A DNA stretch of 64,000 nucleotides from Flavobacterium sp. K5-23 (GCF_023278045.1 NZ_CP056783.1:1707501-1771500), one strand, 5' to 3'; shown: positions 25,321 to 34,167, numbered from the stretch's first letter. The notes: a model not told the origin generated them from the sequence alone. Translations and numbers: made by a program.

Positions 25321-26550
25321 ATGAGTGTTAGGATTTTACACACTGCCGATTGGCATTTGGGAAAGAGATTAGACCATTTTTCACGTTTGGAAGAACAGAA
25401 AGAAGTTTTAAATGAAATTTGTCAAATTGCTGATGAGCAAAATGTAGACGTAGTAGTTGTGGCGGGTGATTTATTTGACACTTTCAATCCACCAGTTGAG
25501 GCTATTGATTTGTTGTATAAAACATTGAAGAGACTAACTAATAATGGGAAACGACCCGTAATTGCAATTGCTGGAAATCACGACAGTCCTGATCGGATTG
25601 ATGCCCCAAATCCTTTGGCTAGAGAATGTGGAATTCTATTTGTGGGTAATCCTGATAGTATGATTTCTAAGATGGTAATTGAAAATGGCTTCGAAATAAC
25701 GAAATCAGAAACTGGTTTTTTCGAAATTAAGTTGCCTCATTTTGATTTTCCAATACGAATTATTGCAACTCCTTATGCAAACGAACTGCGGTTAAAAACA
25801 TATCTGGGTGCTGAAAACAAAGAAGAGCAATTAAATCAACTTCTAGAAAATTCATGGAAAACATTGGCCGATACCTATTGTGATGATAAAGGAGTTAATG
25901 TTTTGACGACTCATTTATATATGTTAAAACGAGGCGGTGAAATATTAGAAGAACCTGATGGTGAAAAACCATTGCGTATAGGAAATGCTGATATCGTTTA
26001 CACGGATTGTATCCCGAAACAAATACAATACACAGCCTTGGGACATTTGCACCGTTTTCAAAACATTGGGGGACATCCCAGCCCTGTTGTTTATTCAAGT
26101 AGTCCGTTATCGTATAGTTTTTCGGAAGCTGGTCAACTAAAAAAAGTAGTGATCCTTGATTTAGACCCAAATGAAGCGGTTCGTTTTACGGATATTCAGT
26201 TGCATTCAGGACGTGTTCTTCATAGGAAACGGTTTGATTCTATTGACGATACTGTTGCTTGGTTATTAGAAAACCCGTATTGTTTAGTCGAAATCACCTT
26301 ATTAAGCGACACTTTTATAGCAAATCAGGATTTAAAAAGAATTCACGAAAGTCACGATGGAATTATACATATCATTCCAGTTATTTCCAATGATAATTTG
26401 GATACCAATCAAGGAGTAAAAGTAAATTTAGACCAAGACATTAAAGGGCTTTTTAATGATTTTTTTGTTTCGAAATACAAGCAAGAACCTAATGAAGAAC
26501 TCATCGATTTATTTCAGGAAATTATTGGCACTCAAGTTGAAAACGAATAA
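25321..26550 (+). CDS. sbcD: exonuclease subunit SbcD
   Basis: Mre11-type metallophosphoesterase of the SbcCD complex, which opens hairpins and trims DNA ends in repair and replication. 409 residues. Visible metal-binding motifs are TADWHLGK (8-15), AGDLFDT (about 48-54), AGNHDSP (about 82-88), TTHLY (about 200) and ALGHLHR (about 241-247). C-terminal capping region from about 300. It lies 13 bases before sbcC, a classic two-gene operon. Confidence 0.96.
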   Translation: MSVRILHTADWHLGKRLDHFSRLEEQKEVLNEICQIADEQNVDVVVVAGDLFDTFNPPVEAIDLLYKTLKRLTNNGKRPVIAIAGNHDSPDRIDAPNPLARECGILFVGNPDSMISKMVIENGFEITKSETGFFEIKLPHFDFPIRIIATPYANELRLKTYLGAENKEEQLNQLLENSWKTLADTYCDDKGVNVLTTHLYMLKRGGEILEEPDGEKPLRIGNADIVYTDCIPKQIQYTALGHLHRFQNIGGHPSPVVYSSSPLSYSFSEAGQLKKVVILDLDPNEAVRFTDIQLHSGRVLHRKRFDSIDDTVAWLLENPYCLVEITLLSDTFIANQDLKRIHESHDGIIHIIPVISNDNLDTNQGVKVNLDQDIKGLFNDFFVSKYKQEPNEELIDLFQEIIGTQVENE

Positions 26551-26563
26551 AAAACGATAACAT

Positions 26564-29500
26564 ATGTTACCATTAAAATTAAGTGTTACGGGATTATATT
26601 CGTATCAAAAGAAACAAACGATTGATTTTACCGAATTGACAAGTGCTGGATTATTCGGAATTTTCGGCGCTGTTGGATCTGGTAAATCTTCTGTTTTAGA
26701 AGCTATAGGATTTGTGTTATATGGAGAAACGGAGCGTTTAAACAGTAGGGACAGGCGTTCTTATAATATGTTGAACCTTAAATCAGATAGGGCAAATATC
26801 GAATTTGAATTTTTAAATTTTGAAGAACGGAAATTCAAGTTTGTAGCCGATTGGAAAAGAAATAAAAAACGTTTTGAAGAAACCACAACGGTGGAGAGGA
26901 TGGCATATGAATGGATAGAAGGGGAGTGGATTCCTATGGCTTCTGCTATAGCTACGACAATAATAGGACTGACTTATGATAATTTTCGCCGTACCATTAT
27001 TATTCCGCAAGGGAAGTTCAAGGAATTTCTGGACTTGAAAGGCAAAGAGCGATCTGAAATGATGAAAGAAATTTTTCATTTAGAGCATTTTGATTTGGGT
27101 GGAAAAGTAAGTTCATTGCTTAAAGACACAAAGTCAAAACTAGATATTCTTAAAGGAGCATTGTCCGGTTTTGAAGGAGTTACTACTGAAACAATTGTTA
27201 ATTTACAAGCTGAGGTAACTTTGGCGGAAGCCGAATTAAATACCTTTTCAGCTGAATTTGTTTTGATTGAATCAGAAGTAAAAAAACTAACTTTATTGCA
27301 AACTAATGTTGAAGAATTAGCAAAAAGAAAAGAACAGCTTTCGGGATTCCTATCTGTAAAACCCGCAATGGATTCCATACAAGTAGAAATTGATGTATTT
27401 GAAAAGGCCGAGAAAGTGTTTAAAGGCGTTTTAAATAATTTAGAAACTGAAAAAACGAACCTAAAAGCAGTTAAAGAACGATGTGTCCTTCTTGAAACAA
27501 ACAAGAAAATAGCTAAAGAAACTATCGATAGAAGCGAGTTGGTTTTAAAAGAATTACTGCCTCAATATACTGCTTTAGAAAAAACTAAAAATAAAGTTTC
27601 CGAATTGGATTCCATCATTCAAATTCTGGATTTACAGTCGAAAGTAGCCATAATTGAAGATATAATTAAAAGCGAGGATAAATTATTCATAGTAACTGAC
27701 AATAAAGATAAAGAGTTAAAACAAGCCCTTGCCATCCTTCAATCCGAATTGAATACTTTGAAGCCAAAACGAATGGAATCAAAGGTTTTGTTAGAGGTTG
27801 GGAACTGGTATAATATGCAAGTTTCAATACAAACGCAAACAAGGGAGAAAGAGAATAAAATAAAAGCGATACAAGGAGACGTAGCTTCACACAAAGCAAC
27901 TTTTATTGAAATGAACTTGCCCATTCAATCTTGGAAAAACGAACTGGATTCCAAACTAAATGTTTTAAAACTTGAGAAAGCGGAAGCAAAAGACGTTGAA
28001 AAAAAACTTTTGGTATCTAAGGAATTGGCCCGTTTTTCTAACACTATTCATGACGGAGAGAACTGCCCTTTGTGTGGTTCGCTGGAACACCCTAACGTAA
28101 TGCATGTGGAAGATGTTACGGAGCAGTTAGCTAGTGTAGTAGCAGCGATTTTAATAGCCGAAGAAAAGGAAAGTGAAATTGTTGGTATTGTTTCCAAAGC
28201 TGAAAAAGCGGCATTTTCTTTAGGTCATTCAGAGAAAGAGTTGGCAGCAGTACTTGCTGAAAAAGAGTCAATAGATAATGACGTTAAAAGTCATTTATCA
28301 AAATTTGTTTGGACTGATTTTGGAAGTAAAGATGATTCCCTTTTTGTCGCCAAAAAAGAGGAGCAAACTAACATAGAAAAAATGATTAGTGATACTGAGC
28401 TAAAGGAAAAAGAAATCAGGTTAGCACTGGAAGAAGTAGTTGGGGAATTAAATAGGCAAAGGAATAATAAAGTGGTTAATGCTACTGAAAAAGCAACAAA
28501 ATCTGGAATCATTTCTAATTTAATATCACAATTAAAAGTTATTACATTTTCTGATTATGAACAAATTGCCATTGCAAGTATTTCTGCTGAAAAAGCAGCT
28601 TTGAATCAGGAAAATATTCGAATAGAAAAATTGTATCAATCCACTGCTGATATGATTGGATTGCAAAAACAAGAATTGGCTACTTTAAATGGAAGTTTAG
28701 AATCTCTAAATCTACAAGCTGTTGCAAGTGAAAAACTGGTAAGAGATTCCCAAACCAATATTATTGAATTGCTTAAAACGCATCAATTTGATTCCGTTGA
28801 AACAGTGCAAGTAATTCTTAATAAAGTATGGGATGTAGAATTAGAAAAAAACAAAACAAGGCAATTTTCGATTGATTTGCAAACTGCTATAAATGGTGTG
28901 ACTGAATCCCAAAATTTAGTTGGGAATCAAATTTTTGATAAAGAAGAATTCGATAAAAAAACACTAGCATTTCAAGAGAGTAAACTAAAGAGGGAAACTC
29001 AATTAGGGAAATGTTCTAGCCTGCAAGGAGATTTACATAGAATGAAAGCTGAGTTTACTGCAAAAGCAGTTTTTTTATCTGAATTTAAAATGTATGAAAC
29101 CAGAAATGCTAATTTAGGGACTTTAGCAAATATGTTCAGTGGGAATGGTTTTGTGAATTATGTTTCGAGTATTTATTTACAGAATTTATCCGATGCTGCC
29201 AATGTTCGTTTTCATCGAATGACTAAAAATCAATTGAGCTTAACCATCAATAGTGCAAACGAATTTGAAGTTGTTGATTATCTTAATAATGGAGCTTCAA
29301 GAAGCGCTAAAACACTATCTGGAGGACAAGGATTTCAGGCCTCTTTATGTTTGGCTTTGGCTTTGGCCGAAAGCGTTCAATCATTAAATAAAAATGACAA
29401 AAATTTCTTTTTTATTGATGAAGGTTTTGGTACCCAAGATCCCGAAAGTGTCGCTGTAGTATTCGAAACGCTGCAATCACTTAACAAAGAAAACAGAATA

Positions 29501-29608
29501 GTGGGGATTATTTCCCATGTGGGTGAGCTACAAGAACGAATTCCTCGCAGCATTAATGTGGTAAAAGACGAAGAGCACGGAAGTGTTGTTACAGAGAGTT
29601 GGAATTAA
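26564..29608 (+). CDS. sbcC: exonuclease subunit SbcC
   Basis: Rad50/SMC-type ATPase partner of SbcD, 1014 residues. Walker A GAVGSGKSS is at about 35-43. Two long coiled-coil arms flank the zinc-hook CPLCG at about 500. The signature is TLSGGQGFQASL (about 920) and Walker B FFIDEGFGTQD at about 947. The two hook cysteines allow Zn-mediated dimerisation. It is followed after 16 bases by the putative restriction endonuclease, so the restriction-modification genes may be read from the sbcDC transcript. Confidence 0.96.
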   Translation: MLPLKLSVTGLYSYQKKQTIDFTELTSAGLFGIFGAVGSGKSSVLEAIGFVLYGETERLNSRDRRSYNMLNLKSDRANIEFEFLNFEERKFKFVADWKRNKKRFEETTTVERMAYEWIEGEWIPMASAIATTIIGLTYDNFRRTIIIPQGKFKEFLDLKGKERSEMMKEIFHLEHFDLGGKVSSLLKDTKSKLDILKGALSGFEGVTTETIVNLQAEVTLAEAELNTFSAEFVLIESEVKKLTLLQTNVEELAKRKEQLSGFLSVKPAMDSIQVEIDVFEKAEKVFKGVLNNLETEKTNLKAVKERCVLLETNKKIAKETIDRSELVLKELLPQYTALEKTKNKVSELDSIIQILDLQSKVAIIEDIIKSEDKLFIVTDNKDKELKQALAILQSELNTLKPKRMESKVLLEVGNWYNMQVSIQTQTREKENKIKAIQGDVASHKATFIEMNLPIQSWKNELDSKLNVLKLEKAEAKDVEKKLLVSKELARFSNTIHDGENCPLCGSLEHPNVMHVEDVTEQLASVVAAILIAEEKESEIVGIVSKAEKAAFSLGHSEKELAAVLAEKESIDNDVKSHLSKFVWTDFGSKDDSLFVAKKEEQTNIEKMISDTELKEKEIRLALEEVVGELNRQRNNKVVNATEKATKSGIISNLISQLKVITFSDYEQIAIASISAEKAALNQENIRIEKLYQSTADMIGLQKQELATLNGSLESLNLQAVASEKLVRDSQTNIIELLKTHQFDSVETVQVILNKVWDVELEKNKTRQFSIDLQTAINGVTESQNLVGNQIFDKEEFDKKTLAFQESKLKRETQLGKCSSLQGDLHRMKAEFTAKAVFLSEFKMYETRNANLGTLANMFSGNGFVNYVSSIYLQNLSDAANVRFHRMTKNQLSLTINSANEFEVVDYLNNGASRSAKTLSGGQGFQASLCLALALAESVQSLNKNDKNFFFIDEGFGTQDPESVAVVFETLQSLNKENRIVGIISHVGELQERIPRSINVVKDEEHGSVVTESWN

Positions 29609-29624
29609 TTTTTACTGATATTAT

Positions 29625-30290
29625 ATGACAGAAAACGAATATGAGCAACTTTCTAATGATTTAAAGGTACTAGCTAAGATAGTGCCTTTAAATTGGGGGT
29701 TTGTTCAAAATAATGGAACCGATAATAAAATTAATATGTTCCAGATTAATTCGTTTTCCGACTTGGAAATCCAAATTTCCAGTTTTAAAGAAGAGGATAA
29801 AAATTATTTTCGAAGAAGATGGTTTTTATGGAAATGCGCTCAATGTGATGAGTATATTTTTAATTTGAATCATAACGTGGTTCAAAACCCAAATTCTAGG
29901 GACCAAGCTTATGATATTGAATTTAATGGTAATTCACAATTACGATTTGATGTGAAAGGAACTGTAATTCCTCTAAAGTTCAGAAACGACATTAATGAAA
30001 TAGTGCAAGATCCGACAAGAATGATTAACTTTTTCTATGAAGAGCAAAGTCGTGGAGTTAGAAACAATATTCAAAACAGATTATTTATAATTCATCATTC
30101 ATACCGGGCACAGGAAAGAGAAATGTATCTAAGGTGCCATTGGGAATTTAAACTGGATTTATATAGAGAATATTCTTCAAGAATAGCATCCGCTTCTAGT
30201 TTTATAAATTATAGAAACACTAAATCTGATGTGATTTTTATTTTCGAAAACTTAGATAAAACTATTACTTATAATTTTTTTGCTGTTTAA
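29625..30290 (+). CDS. putative type II restriction endonuclease (PD-(D/E)XK-like)
   Basis: 221 residues with no family I can name. The region 93-112 has D93, D97, E99, a strand and then F-D109-V-K111-G. This fits a PD-(D/E)XK nuclease core (acidic residue, then D-x-K after a beta strand), and the length fits a type II enzyme. An earlier CAQCDEY has two cysteines. The strongest argument is position: its stop is 38 bases before a C5-cytosine methyltransferase, the usual arrangement for a restriction-modification pair. It could instead be an unrelated small nuclease or a decayed restriction gene. Confidence 0.6.
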   Translation: MTENEYEQLSNDLKVLAKIVPLNWGFVQNNGTDNKINMFQINSFSDLEIQISSFKEEDKNYFRRRWFLWKCAQCDEYIFNLNHNVVQNPNSRDQAYDIEFNGNSQLRFDVKGTVIPLKFRNDINEIVQDPTRMINFFYEEQSRGVRNNIQNRLFIIHHSYRAQEREMYLRCHWEFKLDLYREYSSRIASASSFINYRNTKSDVIFIFENLDKTITYNFFAV

Positions 30291-30328
30291 AAATTTTGGT
30301 ATAAATTCGCCATGTAAACTAGACAAAT

Positions 30329-31636
30329 ATGGACACTGTAGAAAAAAAGCATGCATTTTATTCAATTTCAGATATTTCTGAAAAATTAAGTGTTTCACAA
30401 AAAACAATAAGAAGGCACATCGCTAGCGGAAAATTAGAATCTACAAAAATAGGAACCACTTATCGCATCGCGGTAGATGCATTAGAAAGTTTCATCAATA
30501 GTAATTCGCTGGAAGAAGGGAATTCTAATAAATACGATATTTTTGGGAAAGAGATAATTGAAGAGGAAAACACCAAAATAGAAAAGAGAAAAAGTGTTAA
30601 TTATAAAAACAATCCCAACGATGACGTTAATTGGGTCGATATTATCCAAGATTGGGAAAGCCCTAAAAAATCAGAATTAACATTTGTCGATTTATTTTCA
30701 GGAGCAGGAGGGATAACAAAAGGGTTCGAATTAGCGGGCTTAAATGGTGTTTGTGGATTAGACTGGTTTGAAGCTGCAGGAAAGACATATAGAAGAAATT
30801 TTGACCACCCTTTTGTGGAAGGAGATATAAAATTAGAAAGCAAGAAGAAAGAATTCTATGACACAGTAAAAAAACAATTAAACGGAAGAAAACTGAATGT
30901 AGTGGCAGGCGGTTTTCCTTGTCAAGGGTTTAGCATGGCTGGAAATAGAATAGTTGAAGATCCCAGAAATTCTTTGTACAAAGATTTGTTGGAGATTGTC
31001 ATAAAATTAAATCCGGAATTTGTTGTTTGTGAAAATGTAGTTGGATTGAGATCGATGCTTAAAGGCAGGGTTGAAGAAATGATTATTAATGATTTTAAAG
31101 AAGCGGGTTACGAAATGAATGTAACCGTTTTAAGAGCGGCAGATTATAGTGTCCCGCAAAAAAGAGACAGGGTGATATTTATTGGAAATAGAATAAATAA
31201 AAAAAATTACCATCCAAAGCCCTTTTTGTCTCCAAGTGAATATGTAACTACTGGGGAAGCCATAAAAGATTTAATGGAATTAAATGATGATATAGAATTT
31301 AATCATGTTCAAACAAAACACAGGCCTGATATGGCTCAAAGAATGTTAGAACTTGAAGAAGGTAAAAGTCTTTATAAAGGCTATTCTGATGCATGGAAAA
31401 AATGTGCCTGGGATGAAGCTTCTTGTACCATAAAAGAAAATCATGGTGGGGTTAATGTTCATCCTAAATTACCTAGAGTTCTTACGGCAAGGGAAATGGC
31501 AAGAATACAATCATTTCCTGATGATTTCATTTTTGAAGGTCCAAAAAGCAAACAATTAGTTCAATTAGGTAATGCTGTGCCTCCATTATTATCTAAAGCA
31601 ATTGGGTTGGCGCTAAGAAAATCTTATAATTTATAA
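30329..31636 (+). CDS. C5-cytosine DNA methyltransferase with N-terminal HTH domain
   Basis: 435 residues. Residues 10-60 form an excisionase/MerR-like helix-turn-helix (YSISDISEKLSVSQKTIRRH, then GTTYRI), linked by about 60 polar residues to a complete m5C methyltransferase. That part shows motif I FVDLFSGAGG (119-128), motif IV GGFPCQGFS with nucleophile C198, motif VI CENV (234-237), motif VIII QKRDRVIFIG and motif X LVQLGNAVPP. It transfers a methyl group from AdoMet to cytosine C5 in a specific site. The HTH suggests that it may also bind DNA to regulate its own operon, as the unrelated HTH extensions of some C5 methyltransferases do. Partner of the upstream putative endonuclease. Confidence 0.92.
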   Translation: MDTVEKKHAFYSISDISEKLSVSQKTIRRHIASGKLESTKIGTTYRIAVDALESFINSNSLEEGNSNKYDIFGKEIIEEENTKIEKRKSVNYKNNPNDDVNWVDIIQDWESPKKSELTFVDLFSGAGGITKGFELAGLNGVCGLDWFEAAGKTYRRNFDHPFVEGDIKLESKKKEFYDTVKKQLNGRKLNVVAGGFPCQGFSMAGNRIVEDPRNSLYKDLLEIVIKLNPEFVVCENVVGLRSMLKGRVEEMIINDFKEAGYEMNVTVLRAADYSVPQKRDRVIFIGNRINKKNYHPKPFLSPSEYVTTGEAIKDLMELNDDIEFNHVQTKHRPDMAQRMLELEEGKSLYKGYSDAWKKCAWDEASCTIKENHGGVNVHPKLPRVLTAREMARIQSFPDDFIFEGPKSKQLVQLGNAVPPLLSKAIGLALRKSYNL

Positions 31637-31642
31637 AAAAAT

Positions 31643-31685
31643 GGCTGTCCTGATGAATTAACCAAAAAGGTCAGCCTCTTTTTTA
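31643..31685 (+). terminator. terminator after the methyltransferase gene
   Basis: GGCTGtCCT and AGGtCAGCC arms (one T-T mismatch) followed by CTCTTTTTT. It lies directly after the stop codon at 31636. Confidence 0.65.
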
Positions 31686-31814
31686 ATTAATAAATTTTGA
31701 TTTATGATTAGTTTCTTGAATATTATAAATTACCGTATAAAGTTATCCTCATTGTCTTTTGTGTTTACCTTCATACCCATAAAAGAGGCATGGATATCGG
31801 TTTAGCATAACTAT

Positions 31815-32045
31815 TTATTTCTCGAAGAATTTCAAGATGTTAGTCGTATACTTTGATTTTTTGTAAATTTTTTTTTCTGGTTTTTGAACAGGCTTTTTTG
31901 CAGCTTGATTAAAAAACACTTCTTTTTTATCCGGTTTTTTATCCGGTTGTATGATTAGGTAATGGATATTTAAATTGGAGTAAGGGTTTTTCGTTACTCC
32001 TTAGGATCGCTAGTTAGTCACTCCTTGAAGTTCAGGACGGAACAT
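31815..32045 (-). pseudogene. small Lys/Pro-rich gene broken by a 24-base insertion
   Basis: The minus strand reads from ATG (32045) MFRPELQGVT, then in-frame TAG and TAA inside a 24-base insert flanked by AAGGAGTGAC / AAGGAGTAAC. It then continues in the same frame as KNPYSNLNIHYLIIQ, followed by the repeat PDKKPDKK and EVFFNQAAKKPVQKP, and ends with TNILKFFEK before a stop at 31815. Without the insert it would be a 68-residue, basic, probably soluble protein. I do not recognise the family. The long in-frame continuation with strongly protein-like composition is why I believe it was a gene. Confidence 0.5.
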
Positions 32046-32054
32046 AACTTCAAT

Positions 32055-32094
32055 AAAAAACCCTTAAACAATTGATGTTTAAGGGTTTGTTTTT
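32055..32094 (-). terminator. terminator of tRNA-Met
   Basis: AACCCTTAAACAT / ATTGTTTAAGGGTT arms with a T-run on the minus strand, beginning two bases after the tRNA 3' end. Confidence 0.85.
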
Positions 32095-32095
32095 G

Positions 32096-32169
32096 TAGCG
32101 AGAACGAGATTTGAACTCGTGACCTCAGGGTTATGAATCCTGCGCTCTAACCGACTGAGCTACCTCGCC
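32096..32169 (-). tRNA. tRNA-Met (anticodon CAU, elongator type)
   Basis: Minus-strand cloverleaf. The acceptor is GGCGAGG with 3' strand TCTCGCT (two G-T pairs), the D-arm contains AGCTCAGTCGGTTAGAGC, and the anticodon loop is TTCATAA with anticodon CAT. The T-arm is ACGAG-TTCAAAT-CTCGT and the discriminator is A. CCA is not encoded. The acceptor begins with a paired G-U rather than the unpaired start of an initiator, so it reads as elongator Met. A lysidine-modified tRNA-Ile cannot be fully excluded by eye. Confidence 0.92.
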
Positions 32170-32206
32170 AAATTAAGGTGTATTGTGTACTCCTTGATTG
32201 CGGGTG

Positions 32207-32236
32207 CAAAGATATGAATTAATTTAAATCGCACAA
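32207..32236 (-). promoter_or_regulatory. promoter of tRNA-Met
   Basis: Minus-strand TTG (32236-32234), 19 bases, then TATCTTTG (32214-32207), followed by CACCCGCAAT, the same initiation context as at the tRNA-Pro promoter. Confidence 0.65.
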
Positions 32237-32322
32237 GTAAAAATGTAAGAAAAAAAAATATTTTTATTAATGCTGTTTTTTGGATATATATTATTATATT
32301 TCAGAAAAATTAAATGTAGCAT

Positions 32323-32715
32323 ATGGATCAAAAAGTACGTTATGAAATAGAGTTTCCTATAAATTCATCTCCGCAGTTATTATATCAATATATTTCAACT
32401 CCATCAGGCTTGTCTGAATGGTTTGCTGATAATGTGAATTCTCGTGGTGAATTTTATACATTCATGTGGGATAATTCAGTTGAAAAAGCTAGGCTTGCTT
32501 CGAAGAAATCTGGTGAGAAAGTTAAATTCAAATGGGTAGATGATAAAGGGATTGATACGGAGTACTTTTTTGAATTACATATCTTGGTGGATGAGTTAAC
32601 CAAAGATGTTTCCTTAATGGTTGTGGATTTTGCTGAAAAAGACGAGTTGGATGAAGCGGCACTACTTTGGGAAAATCAAATATCCGACCTTAAACATCTA
32701 ATTGGTTCTGTATAG
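32323..32715 (+). CDS. START-like (SRPBCC) domain protein
   Basis: 130 residues with the helix-grip fold pattern of Bacteroidota START-like/AHSA1-type proteins. The sequence opens KVRYEIEFPINSSPQLLYQY, then ISTPSGLSEWFADNV and KVKFKWVDD, and ends in a long helix (AALLWENQISDLKHL). Small hydrophobic-ligand binding is typical of the fold; the ligand here is unknown. It is followed by a terminator-like hairpin and the aminotransferase gene. Confidence 0.85.
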   Translation: MDQKVRYEIEFPINSSPQLLYQYISTPSGLSEWFADNVNSRGEFYTFMWDNSVEKARLASKKSGEKVKFKWVDDKGIDTEYFFELHILVDELTKDVSLMVVDFAEKDELDEAALLWENQISDLKHLIGSV

Positions 32716-32742
32716 TAATATTCTATTTTAAAACTTATATTT

Positions 32743-32769
32743 GCCCTAAACTAAATTTAGGGCTTTTTT
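32743..32769 (+). terminator. terminator-like hairpin abutting the next start codon
   Basis: GCCCTAAA / TTTAGGGC arms and seven T, ending one base before the ATG at 32771. It would end the START-like gene's transcript, but it also forms the immediate leader of the aminotransferase gene. A TATATTTG box lies at 32736-32743, directly before or within the hairpin. Confidence 0.7.
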
Positions 32770-32770
32770 T

Positions 32771-33610
32771 ATGATTAATTTTAATGGAAATCTAGTGTCT
32801 CAGGACACTAATATATTGACAAATAACCGTGCTTTTTTATATGGTGACGCTGTTTTTGAAACAGTTAAAATATTGAATTCTAAAATTCTTTTTTTGGAGG
32901 ATCATTATTTTAGATTAATGGCGTCTATGAGAGTGGTTAGAATGGAGATTCCCATGAATTTCACTATGGAATACATGGAAGAACAAATTCTTTCTTTAGT
33001 TAATAATAAGTCTTTGAGTACATCTTCACGTGCTAGAATTACTGTTTTTAGAAACGATGGAGGTTATTATTTACCAACAGACAATACAGTTACTTTTTTA
33101 ATTGATGCAATAGCGCTTGAAAACTCTTTGTATTCAATAGAAAAAGAGATTTATGAAGTAGATTTATACAAAGATTTCTATGTGACTAAACAATTGTTGT
33201 CCTCTATAAAAACTACAAATAAAATTTTAAACGTTACCGCAAGTATTTATGCGCACGAAAACGGTTTGGACAATTGTTTGTTGCTAAATGACAGTAAAAA
33301 CGTTGTTGAAGCTTTGCAAGGGAATGTTTTTATGCTAAAAGGAAATAAACTTGTTACGCCTCCTGTTTCTGAGGGTTGTTTAAATGGTGTAATGAGAAAG
33401 CAAATACTAGAACTGGCAAAAAAAATGGATAGCTTAGAAGTTGTTGAAGAGGTCATTTCTCCTTTTGATCTTCAAAAAGCTGACGAAATGTTTATTACCA
33501 ATGTGATAAAAGGGATCCAGCCTATCAGTAAGTATCGAAAAAAAGATTTTAACAACAAGGTAGGGTTAGAGTTGTTAGCGAAGCTTAACGAGGCTATAAA
33601 TACGTTTTAA
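32771..33610 (+). CDS. class IV aminotransferase
   Basis: 279 residues, a PLP-dependent fold-type IV enzyme (branched-chain aminotransferase / aminodeoxychorismate lyase / D-amino-acid aminotransferase group). Visible are the start FNGNLVSQD, the RAFLYGDAVFETVKI block (about 18-32), the probable PLP Lys in LLSSIKTTNK (about 139-148) and the phosphate-site TNVIKGIQPI near 240. In flavobacteria this gene is often annotated only to family level, and the substrate cannot be told from sequence. It converges on yqgE. Confidence 0.88.
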   Translation: MINFNGNLVSQDTNILTNNRAFLYGDAVFETVKILNSKILFLEDHYFRLMASMRVVRMEIPMNFTMEYMEEQILSLVNNKSLSTSSRARITVFRNDGGYYLPTDNTVTFLIDAIALENSLYSIEKEIYEVDLYKDFYVTKQLLSSIKTTNKILNVTASIYAHENGLDNCLLLNDSKNVVEALQGNVFMLKGNKLVTPPVSEGCLNGVMRKQILELAKKMDSLEVVEEVISPFDLQKADEMFITNVIKGIQPISKYRKKDFNNKVGLELLAKLNEAINTF

Positions 33611-34167
33611 TTTAAATAGGGGTTTTCTGGAGCGTTAGACCAAATAAGGTATTCTCCTCCTAGCTCTATAATTTGTTCTTTCCAAAAATGAGTGGGTGAT
33701 TTGCCTATTATTTTGTTTTTATAACTGTTTGGGGCTATGATCCAGGAATTAGAATTCATTTCTAGTTCCAGTTGATTGGAGTCCCATCCAGTATATCCTA
33801 AAAAGAAGCGGATATTATCTTTCTCTATCTGACCATTGTTTATAAGCTCTTTTGTTGATTCAAAATCACCTCCCCAGTAGATTCCGTTAGATATTTCAAT
33901 ACTATTAGGTATTAAATCTGGGACGTTGTGTATGAAATAGAGGTTGTCTTGTTCAACTGGACCTCCGTTGTAGATTTTAAATTTAGCGTTGATTTCAGGA
34001 ATTAAGTCATTGATCGAATATTTCAATGGCTTGTTGATGATAAAACCCACGGATCCTTCATCGTTATGGTCGGCCAATAAAATTACAGATCTGTTAAATG
34101 ATAGATCTCCAATTATAGATGGCTCAGCAATAAGTAGTTGTCCCTTATTTAGTTTTTCTGAAATCAT
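33607..34167 (-). CDS. YqgE/AlgH family protein
   Basis: 186 residues. It has the family blocks KGQLLIAEPSIIGDLSFNRS (8-27), GSVGFIINKP (about 38-47), YNGGPVEQDNLYFIH (about 67-81) and FFLGYTGWDSNQLE (about 121-134). The fold is known but the molecular role is unclear. Its 3' end overlaps the convergent aminotransferase gene by four bases. Confidence 0.92.
   Translation of the reverse strand: MISEKLNKGQLLIAEPSIIGDLSFNRSVILLADHNDEGSVGFIINKPLKYSINDLIPEINAKFKIYNGGPVEQDNLYFIHNVPDLIPNSIEISNGIYWGGDFESTKELINNGQIEKDNIRFFLGYTGWDSNQLELEMNSNSWIIAPNSYKNKIIGKSPTHFWKEQIIELGGEYLIWSNAPENPYLN

Noticed and set aside
25895..26170. Minus-strand open frame within sbcD
   Set aside because: It is antisense to the conserved sbcD reading frame and has no family resemblance.
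32096..32169. tRNA with CAU anticodon as initiator tRNA-Met or tRNA-Ile2
   Set aside because: The first acceptor base is G paired with U and no run of three G-C pairs typical of an initiator anticodon stem is seen. The sequence looks most like elongator Met, though Ile2 is not formally excluded.
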